From positions 1 through 5,506 of the forward strand of contig CAJMRV010000118.1 of the NCBI GenBank assembly GCA_905215795.1: a stretch of 5,506 nt of DNA, written 5' to 3'. Position 1 is the stretch's first letter. Each line of letters begins with the position of its first letter. Below the pieces are notes generated by a model, which saw only the letters and a list, made by a program, of their open reading frames with translations, ran no database searches and was not told the DNA's origin. The translations under genes and the position numbers were made by a program. The DNA is from an uncultured bacterium. GTDB taxonomy: Bacteria > Pseudomonadota > Gammaproteobacteria > Burkholderiales > Burkholderiaceae_F. Of the stretch, positions 1 through 5,060 are shown one piece after another.

Positions 1-37
1 AGAGGAGGAGCCCCGCCGTGAAGTATTTCTTGAACAT
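1..37 (-). CDS. DUF502-like membrane protein, N-terminal fragment (runs off window start)
   Basis: Only the first 12 codons are in the window, reading MFKKYFTAGLLL on the minus strand. An ATG preceded at 6 nt by a near-perfect Shine-Dalgarno (AAGGAGGG) makes this a real start. DUF502 proteins are small bacterial inner-membrane proteins of unclear function. They typically begin with a basic-aromatic K-K-Y-F segment, then T-G-L-L and a first membrane helix, which this fragment matches. It starts 26 nt after the fmdB-type stop codon, so the two are probably co-transcribed. In Betaproteobacteria the order FmdB-type, DUF502, aspS is common, which supports the call independently of the very short peptide. 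The start is secure; the family is inferred from 12 residues plus context. Another small membrane protein or a signal-peptide protein cannot be excluded. Confidence 0.62.
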   Translation of the reverse strand, partial: MFKKYFTAGLLL

Positions 38-43
38 CGTCCG

Positions 44-51
44 CCCTCCTT
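44..51 (-). promoter_or_regulatory. Strong ribosome binding site of the DUF502-like gene
   Basis: Read on the minus strand this is AAGGAGGG, ending 6 nt before the ATG whose first base is at 37. It is one of the strongest Shine-Dalgarno matches in the window and is the main evidence that a gene begins at the window edge. Confidence 0.75.
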
Positions 52-63
52 TTTACGGGGTGG

Positions 64-288
64 TTACTTGTCCTTCCTGACGTGGGAGGCCGCCACGGCG
101 GTCTTGCCGCCGTTGAAGTCGGTCGCGGCCCAGCCCGTGCCCTTCAATTCGAAGCCGGGGGCCGAGAGCGCCTTGACCATGGTGTCCTTGCCGCACTTCG
201 GGCAGGTCTTCAGGGGGGCGTCGCTCATCTTCTGGAGCACGTCCTTTTCAAAGCCGCAGGACGAACATTTGTACGCGTAGATAGGCAT
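64..288 (-). CDS. FmdB-family zinc-ribbon protein
   Basis: The product is a 74-residue small protein of the FmdB/CxxC_CXXC_SSSS family. These are putative regulatory or nucleic-acid-binding zinc ribbons whose molecular role is not well defined. It opens with the family signature MPIYAYKC. Four cysteines form two CxxC knuckles, C8-x2-C11 and C29-x2-C32, enough for one zinc site. A G-T-G-W-x-x-T-D-F stretch at 50-58 matches the conserved family segment after the ribbon, and the basic tail ends at residue 74. I chose the ATG at 286-288 because family members begin with M-P-I-Y; an in-frame ATG five codons upstream (303) is possible but would add non-family residues. Neither start has a good Shine-Dalgarno. 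A TATAAT box lies about 40 nt upstream. The DUF502-like gene follows after 26 nt, suggesting an operon. Family assignment is secure; function is not known. Confidence 0.9.
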   Translation of the reverse strand: MPIYAYKCSSCGFEKDVLQKMSDAPLKTCPKCGKDTMVKALSAPGFELKGTGWAATDFNGGKTAVAASHVRKDK

Positions 289-326
289 TGGAATAAACCA
301 CACAAGTGAAGGTTGAGGGAACGAGC

Positions 327-332
327 ATTATA
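327..332 (-). promoter_or_regulatory. -10 box for the fmdB-type operon
   Basis: The minus strand reads exactly TATAAT here, about 40 nt upstream of the chosen fmdB-type ATG, giving a predicted leader of roughly 30 nt. No good -35 hexamer sits 16-18 nt upstream (the best is a weak CCTTTC near 349-354), and there is no extended -10 TG. The box lies downstream of the EF-G-like terminator on the same strand, where an independent promoter is needed. Confidence 0.45.
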
Positions 333-373
333 GTTCGAAACCGAACGGGAAAGGCCGGGACCGTCCACCCGCC

Positions 374-395
374 CGGGTCCCGCGGTGCGGACCCG
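374..395. other. GC-rich 7-bp inverted repeat in the spacer
   Basis: CGGGTCC (374-380) pairs perfectly with GGACCCG (389-395) around an 8-nt loop. It lies between the EF-G-like terminator and the fmdB-type -10 box. It has no adjacent T-run, so it is not a terminator by itself. It may be an operator-like site, part of a structured transcript tail, or chance in GC-rich DNA. Confidence 0.3.
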
Positions 396-404
396 CACGG
401 AACC

Positions 405-438
405 AAAAACGCCCCGGCTCTTTGTGGAGCCGGGGCGT
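405..438 (-). terminator. Intrinsic terminator of the EF-G-like gene
   Basis: A perfect 12-bp stem (ACGCCCCGGCTC at 409-420 with GAGCCGGGGCGT at 427-438) closes a 6-nt loop. On the minus strand the stem runs directly into TTTTT and then GGTT. This is a classic Rho-independent terminator about 80 nt past the EF-G-like stop codon. It separates that transcript from the fmdB-type operon downstream on the same strand. On the plus strand the stem is not followed by a T-run, so it should work mainly in the minus direction. Confidence 0.88.
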
Positions 439-447
439 GCCGGAAGA

Positions 448-490
448 CCCGCCGCCCGTCCGGGAGTTCCCGGGTCGGACGGACGGCGGG
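448..490. other. Long imperfect GC hairpin between the EF-G-like stop and its terminator
   Basis: CCCGCCGCCCGTCC (448-461) pairs with GGACGGACGGCGGG (477-490), 14 positions with a single mismatch and a 15-nt loop. The loop region has alternative pairings, for example GACCC at 446-450 with GGGTC at 472-476. It starts about 30 nt after the EF-G-like stop codon on the minus strand, so it would form in the 3' untranslated RNA just before the terminator. It has no T-tract and is not a terminator itself. It may protect the mRNA 3' end; function is unknown. Confidence 0.45.
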
Positions 491-520
491 CGGAGGCGCT
501 CATCGCGGGGGAGCCGGCTC

Positions 521-2569
521 TCAGTCCTCCTCCTTCCGGGTGAACTTGGACGCCAGTTCGGCCTGCTTGGCGGCGGGCACGGGCTGGTAGCTCTCGAGCT
601 CCATCGACCAGGAGCCCGATCCCGCCGTCATGGCGTGGAGCTTCGTGGCGAAGTCGTCGAGTTCGGCGAGCGGGGCAGTGGCGTCGATCTGCATGATCCC
701 GCCGGGGAGCGCCTCGGTGCCGACCACCTGGCCGCGCCTCGAGGCGATGTCGCCGGCGATGTCGCCGAAGTGCTGTTCGGGGGTGATGACCTGGACCTTG
801 ACGATCGGTTCGAGGACCTGGGGCTGCGCGTTGGCGAGCGCGTCGAGGAAGGCCTTGCGGCCCGCCGAGACGAAGGCGACCTCCTTGGAGTCCACCGGGT
901 GGGACTTGCCGTCGTAGACGGTGACCTTGAGGTCCTGCATCGGGTAGCCGGCGACGTAGCCGCTTCCGAGCACCTCGCGCACGCCCTTTTCGACGGCCGG
1001 GATGAGGTTGTAGGGGATGACGCCGCCCTTGACTTCGTCGGCGAACTCGAAGCCCGAGCCGCGCGGGAGCGGTTCGACGCGCAGGTACACCTCGCCGAAC
1101 TGGCCGGCGCCGCCCGTCTGCTTCTTGTGGCGGGCGTGGCCCTCGGCCTTCGCCGAGATCGTCTCGCGGTAGGGGATGCTCGGTTTGGAGGTCTCCACCT
1201 CGAGGTTGAAGTTCATCTTCATGCGGTCGAGGATCGAACGCACGTGCATGTCGGTGAGGCCGCGGATGACGGTTTCATTGAGCACGGGGTCGTGTTCGAC
1301 CGACATCGTCGGGTCCTCGGAGAGCATTTTGTTGAGGATCTCGCCCATGCGTGCTTCGTCGCCGCGGCGTGCGGGACGCACGGCCACGCCGAACATCGGC
1401 TTGGGGAAGTTGATCGGACGCATGTGCACGCCGTAGAGGTCCGGATCGGAGTGCAGGATCGAGCCGTAGTTGATCTCGTCGATCTTGGCGAGCGCGCCGA
1501 TGTCGCCCGGGGAGAGGCGGTCCGTCTCGGAGACGTTCTTGCCCTGCAGGATGAGCGGATGGGCGCACTTCGTGCCCTTCTTGTTGTCGTCCACGTAGAT
1601 CATCGTGTCCTTGGTGATCGTGCCCTGGTGGACGCGGAACACGCCGATCTTGCCGATGTAGGGGTCGTTGACGACCTTGAAGACCTGCGCGATGACGGGG
1701 AGCGCGGGGTCGGGCTTGGTGGCGTAGGGGTTGCCCTCGGCGTCGAGGAACGGCGCGTCGTTCGCCTCGCCCGGGTTCGGGAGGTGGCGGATGACGACCT
1801 TCATGAAGTCGCGGATGCCGATGAGGTTCTTCGCCGAGACGAAGCACACGGGGATGACGTGGCCTTCCTTGAGGGCCTTGGTGACGAGCGGATGGAGCGT
1901 GCGCGGGTCGACGCTGCCCTCTTCAAGGTAGCGTTCGAGCACCTCGTCGTCCTCTTCGATCACGCGTTCGATGAATTGGCGGTGCACCTCGCCCACGCTG
2001 AGGATGTCCGCTTCGCCCTCGTCCTTGTCGAAGCAGTCGATGACGAGCGTGCGGTTGTTGCCCGGGAGGTTGATCGGCAGGACGCCGTCGCCCCAGGTCT
2101 CGCGGAGTTCCTCGAGGAGCGCCTCGAGGTCCACGTTGGGGTCCTCGAACTTGTTGACGACGATCATGCGGCAGAGACCGCGTTCCTTGGCCACGTCCAT
2201 CATGCGGCGGGTGAGCATTTCGACGCCGCGGGTGGCGTCGACGACGGCCGCGACGGACTTGACGGCGTCGAGCGCCGAGAGGTCCTGCCCGAAGTAGTCG
2301 GGGTAGCCCGGGGTGTCGAGCACGTGGATGCGGACCGGAGTGAGGTCGGGGAGCGCCGTGTCCACATGGGCGACGGCGAGGCGGATCGAGTGGCCGACCT
2401 GCTTTTCAAGCTGGTCGTTGTCGCACATCGTGTTCCCGCGCTCCACGCAGCCGAGCTCGGGAATCATGCCCGTGCGGTAGAGCATCGCCTCGATCAGGGA
2501 TGTCTTGCCGCAGGAACCATGTCCCACCAACGCTAGAGTACGAAGATTTTCGGTCTGATAGTTGCTCAT
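521..2569 (-). CDS. Elongation factor G-like translational GTPase (EF-G-2 type)
   Basis: The 682-residue protein has the full five-domain EF-G layout: G domain about 9-265, domain II about 290-375, III about 390-460, IV about 465-585 and V about 586-670. Motifs seen: P-loop GHGSCGKT (16-23), G3 DTPGYPDY (85-92), G4 NKFE (139-142), G5 SAK (245-247), and HKKQTGGAGQFG opening domain IV (481-492). Canonical EF-G has DTPGHVDF, with a catalytic histidine. Tyrosine at that place, and the H-S-I stretch in switch I (60-62), are as in the proteobacterial EF-G-like/EF-G-2 family rather than housekeeping FusA. The family's cellular role is poorly defined; ribosome-stimulated GTPase activity is likely. 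The odd feature is glutamate in place of the guanine-reading aspartate of NKxD. The start has a clear Shine-Dalgarno, and a strong terminator follows, so the gene is probably monocistronic. RF3 and FusA are less likely given the G3 sequence and length. Confidence 0.93.
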   Translation of the reverse strand: MSNYQTENLRTLALVGHGSCGKTSLIEAMLYRTGMIPELGCVERGNTMCDNDQLEKQVGHSIRLAVAHVDTALPDLTPVRIHVLDTPGYPDYFGQDLSALDAVKSVAAVVDATRGVEMLTRRMMDVAKERGLCRMIVVNKFEDPNVDLEALLEELRETWGDGVLPINLPGNNRTLVIDCFDKDEGEADILSVGEVHRQFIERVIEEDDEVLERYLEEGSVDPRTLHPLVTKALKEGHVIPVCFVSAKNLIGIRDFMKVVIRHLPNPGEANDAPFLDAEGNPYATKPDPALPVIAQVFKVVNDPYIGKIGVFRVHQGTITKDTMIYVDDNKKGTKCAHPLILQGKNVSETDRLSPGDIGALAKIDEINYGSILHSDPDLYGVHMRPINFPKPMFGVAVRPARRGDEARMGEILNKMLSEDPTMSVEHDPVLNETVIRGLTDMHVRSILDRMKMNFNLEVETSKPSIPYRETISAKAEGHARHKKQTGGAGQFGEVYLRVEPLPRGSGFEFADEVKGGVIPYNLIPAVEKGVREVLGSGYVAGYPMQDLKVTVYDGKSHPVDSKEVAFVSAGRKAFLDALANAQPQVLEPIVKVQVITPEQHFGDIAGDIASRRGQVVGTEALPGGIMQIDATAPLAELDDFATKLHAMTAGSGSWSMELESYQPVPAAKQAELASKFTRKEED

Positions 2570-2577
2570 GGTCGGAA

Positions 2578-2583
2578 CTCCTT
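2578..2583 (-). promoter_or_regulatory. Ribosome binding site of the EF-G-like gene
   Basis: The minus strand reads AAGGAG (within AAAAGGAG), ending 8 nt before the ATG at 2569. This fixes the start at M-S-N-Y-Q, which also matches the short N-terminus usual in the family. Confidence 0.75.
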
Positions 2584-2598
2584 TTCTGGTTGTGGACC

Positions 2599-2615
2599 CG
2601 GCCCTTTGCGGGCCG
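2599..2615 (-). other. Small hairpin in the 5' leader of the EF-G-like gene
   Basis: CGGCCC (2599-2604) pairs with GGGCCG (2610-2615) around TTTGC. On the minus strand it would form about 15 nt upstream of the Shine-Dalgarno. It is short, and I see no alternative pairing that would hide the ribosome site, so a regulatory role is only a possibility. No convincing -10/-35 pair is visible further upstream. Confidence 0.3.
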
Positions 2616-2755
2616 CGTATGTAATAGATTGTGCGCCGTGGAGTTCCGGCCTTCGACTTTAACCCCGTGTGGATTGACCTAGGTCTGAGGGTGTGTCCGG
2701 GGTGGGTGCTTTCCCTGTAGCTTTAAAAGTCCGCATGCATCAGAATGAAAAGTTT

Positions 2756-2790
2756 GGGGCCGATCCTTTTGCGAGGAATCGGCCCCTTTT
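2756..2790. terminator. Terminator-like hairpin between regulator and EF-G-like genes
   Basis: GGGGCCGAT (2756-2764) pairs perfectly with ATCGGCCCC (2778-2786), extended by CC/GG across a bulged A, around an 8-nt loop. It lies about 55 nt past the stop codon of the minus-strand response regulator and probably ends that transcript. In that direction the stem is followed by AAAC and only then TTTTC. In the plus direction TTTTC follows at once, which looks better, yet no plus-strand gene is evident upstream. It may be bidirectional. Confidence 0.65.
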
Positions 2791-2839
2791 CGATGCATTT
2801 GAGCGCTTTTCGAAGCGTTTTCAAAATCCGTGTGTCCGC

Positions 2840-3517
2840 TTACGGGAGAAGAAGTGTGTAGCCCACGCCCCGGATCGAGCGGATGCAGACGAGCCCCTTG
2901 GCCACGGCGTTGAGCTTGTGGCGGATCGAGGAGATGTGCACGTCGACCGAGCGGTCGAACGGCTGGCGGGCGCGTCCGAGCACCTTCTGGTAGATGTCGT
3001 CCTTCTTGACGGGATTGTTGGCGTTGAGGGCGAGCAGTTCGAGGAGCGAGAACTCCGTCGCGGTGAGCTCGAGGTTCTCCCCGTTGAGGGTCACGATGCC
3101 CTCTTCGGCGTTGATGTGCAGGGCGCCCGCGGAGATCGGGGGGCGCTTCTCGTTGTCGGGGTTGTGGTCGGCGAAGACCTCCTCGATCAGGTCGTGGAGG
3201 GCCTTTGCGGAGCGCAGCTTCGGAACGACGCGGATGTTGGGCGCCTTGAGCGCGCCCTTCCCGGAAACGTCCTGGATCACCACCTGAGCGCGGGTTTGTT
3301 GCGCGATGTCAAGGCAGAGTTGGGAAACAGGCTGCGCCGATAAGTCTGCGGTAAGCACCAATAGTTCAAACTCATTCTCCTGGAGCTTGCGGAGCACATC
3401 GGACAACGAGTAGGCGGCCGTCGGGGCGTAGCCCTCGAGGCGCAGGAAGTCCACGATGAAGGTGGTGTACTCCTGCTCGTCATCGGCGATCAGTAAGGGA
3501 AGGGGATTCTTGAACAT
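2840..3517 (-). CDS. OmpR/CpxR-type response regulator with degenerate receiver
   Basis: The 225-residue protein has an N-terminal receiver-like domain (about 7-117), a linker, and a C-terminal winged-helix DNA-binding domain (about 128-225). The output half closely resembles CpxR: L-E-L-T-A-T-E-F (149-156), V-L-G-x4-PFDRSVDVHIS (179-196), then the R-G-V-G-Y wing (216-220). In the receiver, the acidic pair D12-D13 and the switch lysine K100 remain. The phosphoacceptor aspartate expected after the E-L-L-V-L strand is threonine (T56), and the usual Thr/Ser of strand 4 falls on D83. It is therefore probably an atypical, phosphorylation-independent regulator, although D58 two residues on could be a displaced acceptor. 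No histidine kinase gene adjoins it in this window. It is divergent from the efflux operon, its likely target, with 121 nt between the starts. The ATG lacks a Shine-Dalgarno. Several low-GC codons (TTA, CTA, TTG, CTT) cluster around the altered acceptor site. Confidence 0.9.
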   Translation of the reverse strand: MFKNPLPLLIADDEQEYTTFIVDFLRLEGYAPTAAYSLSDVLRKLQENEFELLVLTADLSAQPVSQLCLDIAQQTRAQVVIQDVSGKGALKAPNIRVVPKLRSAKALHDLIEEVFADHNPDNEKRPPISAGALHINAEEGIVTLNGENLELTATEFSLLELLALNANNPVKKDDIYQKVLGRARQPFDRSVDVHISSIRHKLNAVAKGLVCIRSIRGVGYTLLLP

Positions 3518-3624
3518 TGTCCGGTGATTAATGTAAAGACGATACAGTTTAAAACAAAACGCCGGGTCATCTTAACAAATAACCTATCATCGTATGTACG
3601 CATCGGCTACGGCCGAATACCTAT
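3518..3624. promoter_or_regulatory. Divergent AT-rich promoter region between regulator and efflux operon
   Basis: This stretch is clearly more AT-rich than the flanking genes and must hold promoters in both directions. Plus-strand candidates are a TATCAT -10-like box (3585-3590) and a TTAACA hexamer (3572-3577) that could serve as -35 to TATGTA (3593-3598), although the 15-nt spacing is short. For the regulator, TTGTTT then TACATT (3530-3535, minus strand) is a weak pair. A single GTAAA (3533-3537) equals one half of the CpxR box, but a second half at the usual spacing is missing. Individual boxes are uncertain; the regional role is inferred from gene layout. Confidence 0.5.
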
Positions 3625-3632
3625 AGGAAGGA
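3625..3632 (+). promoter_or_regulatory. Ribosome binding site of the outer-membrane efflux gene
   Basis: AGGAAGGA ends 6 nt before the ATG at 3639 and decides that start. Its 5' end overlaps a small perfect palindrome, CCTATAGG (3620-3627). Confidence 0.75.
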
Positions 3633-3638
3633 AATTTC

Positions 3639-5060
3639 ATGGAATTCAAAACGAACCGGAGGCTCACGGCCCTCGCCGCGGCCGCCGCCGCGTGCGTCCT
3701 CGCCGGCTGCGTGAGCACCCCGGTGCCCGATTCGGCCTGGCGCGCCGACGCGGTCGGCCCCGCCTGGGAGCAGCTCCCCGAGGGCCCCGTCGATCCCGCC
3801 CTCCGGAGCCGTTTCTGGAGCGCCTGGGAGAGTCCGGAACTGGTGCGCCTGCAGACGATCGCGCTCGAGCGCAACCCCGACATCGCCTCGGCCGCCGCGA
3901 CCGTGAAGGCCGCGGCCGCCACGCTCGACCTGAGGTCCTGGCAGCGTCTCCCCGGCGGACGGGTGAGCCTGCAGGACGGCGTGACGCGCGCCTCCTCGCA
4001 CACCGTGCACAACTCCAAGGGCGGCCTCGACGCCGACTGGAGGATCTCGCTCATGGGTTCGGAGTACTTCGCCGAACGCGCCCAGGAGCTCACGGGGCTC
4101 TCCGCCCAGTACGCCTTCGCCGCGCTCGAGGAGCAGATCCTCGCGCAGGTCGCTGAGGCCTACCTCCAGTACCGCCTCGCCGGTGAACGCATCCGCGTGC
4201 TCGACGATCTGATCGCCTCCCAGAAGGACGCGCTCGAGCTCGTTGAATCCCGTCATGCGGCGGGCCTCGCCGACGATTCCGAATATCTGCTCGCCCAGGG
4301 CCAGCTCCTCGAGATGGAGAAGCGCGTTCCCGAACGCCGCGCCGAACTCGAGAAGGCGCGCCACCTGCTTTCGCGCCTCACGCTCACGCCGTGGGCCGGG
4401 CTTCATCTCGACGATGCCGCCGCCGGCATCCCCGAGCCGCCGCGCGGCCTCGCCGTCTCGATCCCCGCGGAGGTGCTCTCGCACCGCTCCGACGTGGCCG
4501 CCTCGAGGATGAAGGTCCTCGCGGCCGCCGAGGACGTCAACGTCGCCAAGGCCGACTTCTATCCCTCGCTCTCGATCACGGGGAGCCTCGGGGCCCGCGC
4601 GGCCTCGATCTCCGCGCTCGGGGTGACCGGCAACTCGGTCGCCTCGCTCGCCGGGGCGCTCGACCTCCCGATCCTCAACTACGGACGCCTCGCCGCCGCC
4701 AGACGCGGGGCCGAGGCAAGGCTCGATGGCGCCGTCGCCGACTACGGACGCACGCTCGCCGCGGCGCTCGAGGATGTCGGCAACGCCGTCTCGATCGTCG
4801 TCTCCACCGAGGAGAAGCGTCCGCTCGAGAGCGACTACGCCGCGAAGATGGAGGAGGCGGCCTCGCTCTCCCTGATGGAGTACGAGGCGGGCACCGGCGA
4901 CTTCAACCGGTATCTGATCGCGAAGAAGAACGCCCTCAACGCCCGCGACTCCGAACTCATCAACCGATACAACCACGCCCGCGCGGTCGTCGAACTCTAC
5001 CGCGCCACGGGCGGCGCCTGGCGCGACGCCCCGAACGAAGGAAACCCGAATCATGAATAG
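3639..5060 (+). CDS. NodT-type outer-membrane efflux lipoprotein (TolC-like)
   Basis: The 473-residue product is an outer-membrane channel subunit of a tripartite efflux pump, the exit duct joined to an inner-membrane pump through a periplasmic adaptor. The N-terminus is a lipoprotein signal: K-T-N-R-R, a run of Ala/Val/Leu, and lipobox L-A-G-C with C24 as the acylation site. Two OEP repeats follow, about 60-250 and 270-460, each with long amphipathic alanine-rich helices. The segment D-F-Y-P-S-L-S-I-T-G-S-L-G (306-318) and the P-I-L-N-Y-G-R-L motif (344-351) are typical of the NodT/OprM group. Length fits the family (about 450-500). A good Shine-Dalgarno precedes the ATG. The next gene starts inside the last codons (8-nt overlap), so the two are translationally coupled. 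Substrate cannot be told from sequence; drug, macrolide, siderophore or lipid export are all possible. Confidence 0.93.
   Translation: MEFKTNRRLTALAAAAAACVLAGCVSTPVPDSAWRADAVGPAWEQLPEGPVDPALRSRFWSAWESPELVRLQTIALERNPDIASAAATVKAAAATLDLRSWQRLPGGRVSLQDGVTRASSHTVHNSKGGLDADWRISLMGSEYFAERAQELTGLSAQYAFAALEEQILAQVAEAYLQYRLAGERIRVLDDLIASQKDALELVESRHAAGLADDSEYLLAQGQLLEMEKRVPERRAELEKARHLLSRLTLTPWAGLHLDDAAAGIPEPPRGLAVSIPAEVLSHRSDVAASRMKVLAAAEDVNVAKADFYPSLSITGSLGARAASISALGVTGNSVASLAGALDLPILNYGRLAAARRGAEARLDGAVADYGRTLAAALEDVGNAVSIVVSTEEKRPLESDYAAKMEEAASLSLMEYEAGTGDFNRYLIAKKNALNARDSELINRYNHARAVVELYRATGGAWRDAPNEGNPNHE
5037..5042 (+). promoter_or_regulatory. Ribosome binding site of the adaptor gene, inside the efflux lipoprotein gene
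   Basis: GAAGGA lies 10 nt upstream of the adaptor ATG at 5053, within the final codons of the lipoprotein gene. Together with the overlapping start and stop (ATGAATAG) it points to translational coupling. Confidence 0.55.

Noticed and set aside
225..503. A 92-codon minus-strand frame spanning the spacer
   Set aside because: It crosses the intrinsic terminator, the -10 box and the start of the fmdB-type gene in another frame, has no Shine-Dalgarno, and its translation resembles no family I know.
422..2536. A 704-codon open frame on the plus strand, antisense to the EF-G-like gene
   Set aside because: Its translation is a low-complexity run rich in Arg, His, Asp, Glu, Val and Leu with no recognisable domain. 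It exactly shadows a well-supported GTPase gene, and long antisense frames are expected opposite GC-rich genes.
2804..2822. A second hairpin, CGCTT-TTCG-AAGCG followed by TTTTC on the plus strand
   Set aside because: The stem is only 5 bp, it is immediately next to the regulator stop, and it lacks a T-run in the minus direction. It is probably chance or minor.
2693..3343. A 216-codon plus-strand open frame over the response regulator
   Set aside because: It is opposite a regulator with an unmistakable winged-helix domain. The frame also runs through the terminator hairpin and shows no ribosome site or known motif.
3533..3547. Possible CpxR box in the divergent intergenic region
   Set aside because: Only one GTAAA half-site is present (3533-3537); the second half five bases on reads TACAG. 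That is too little to call an operator.
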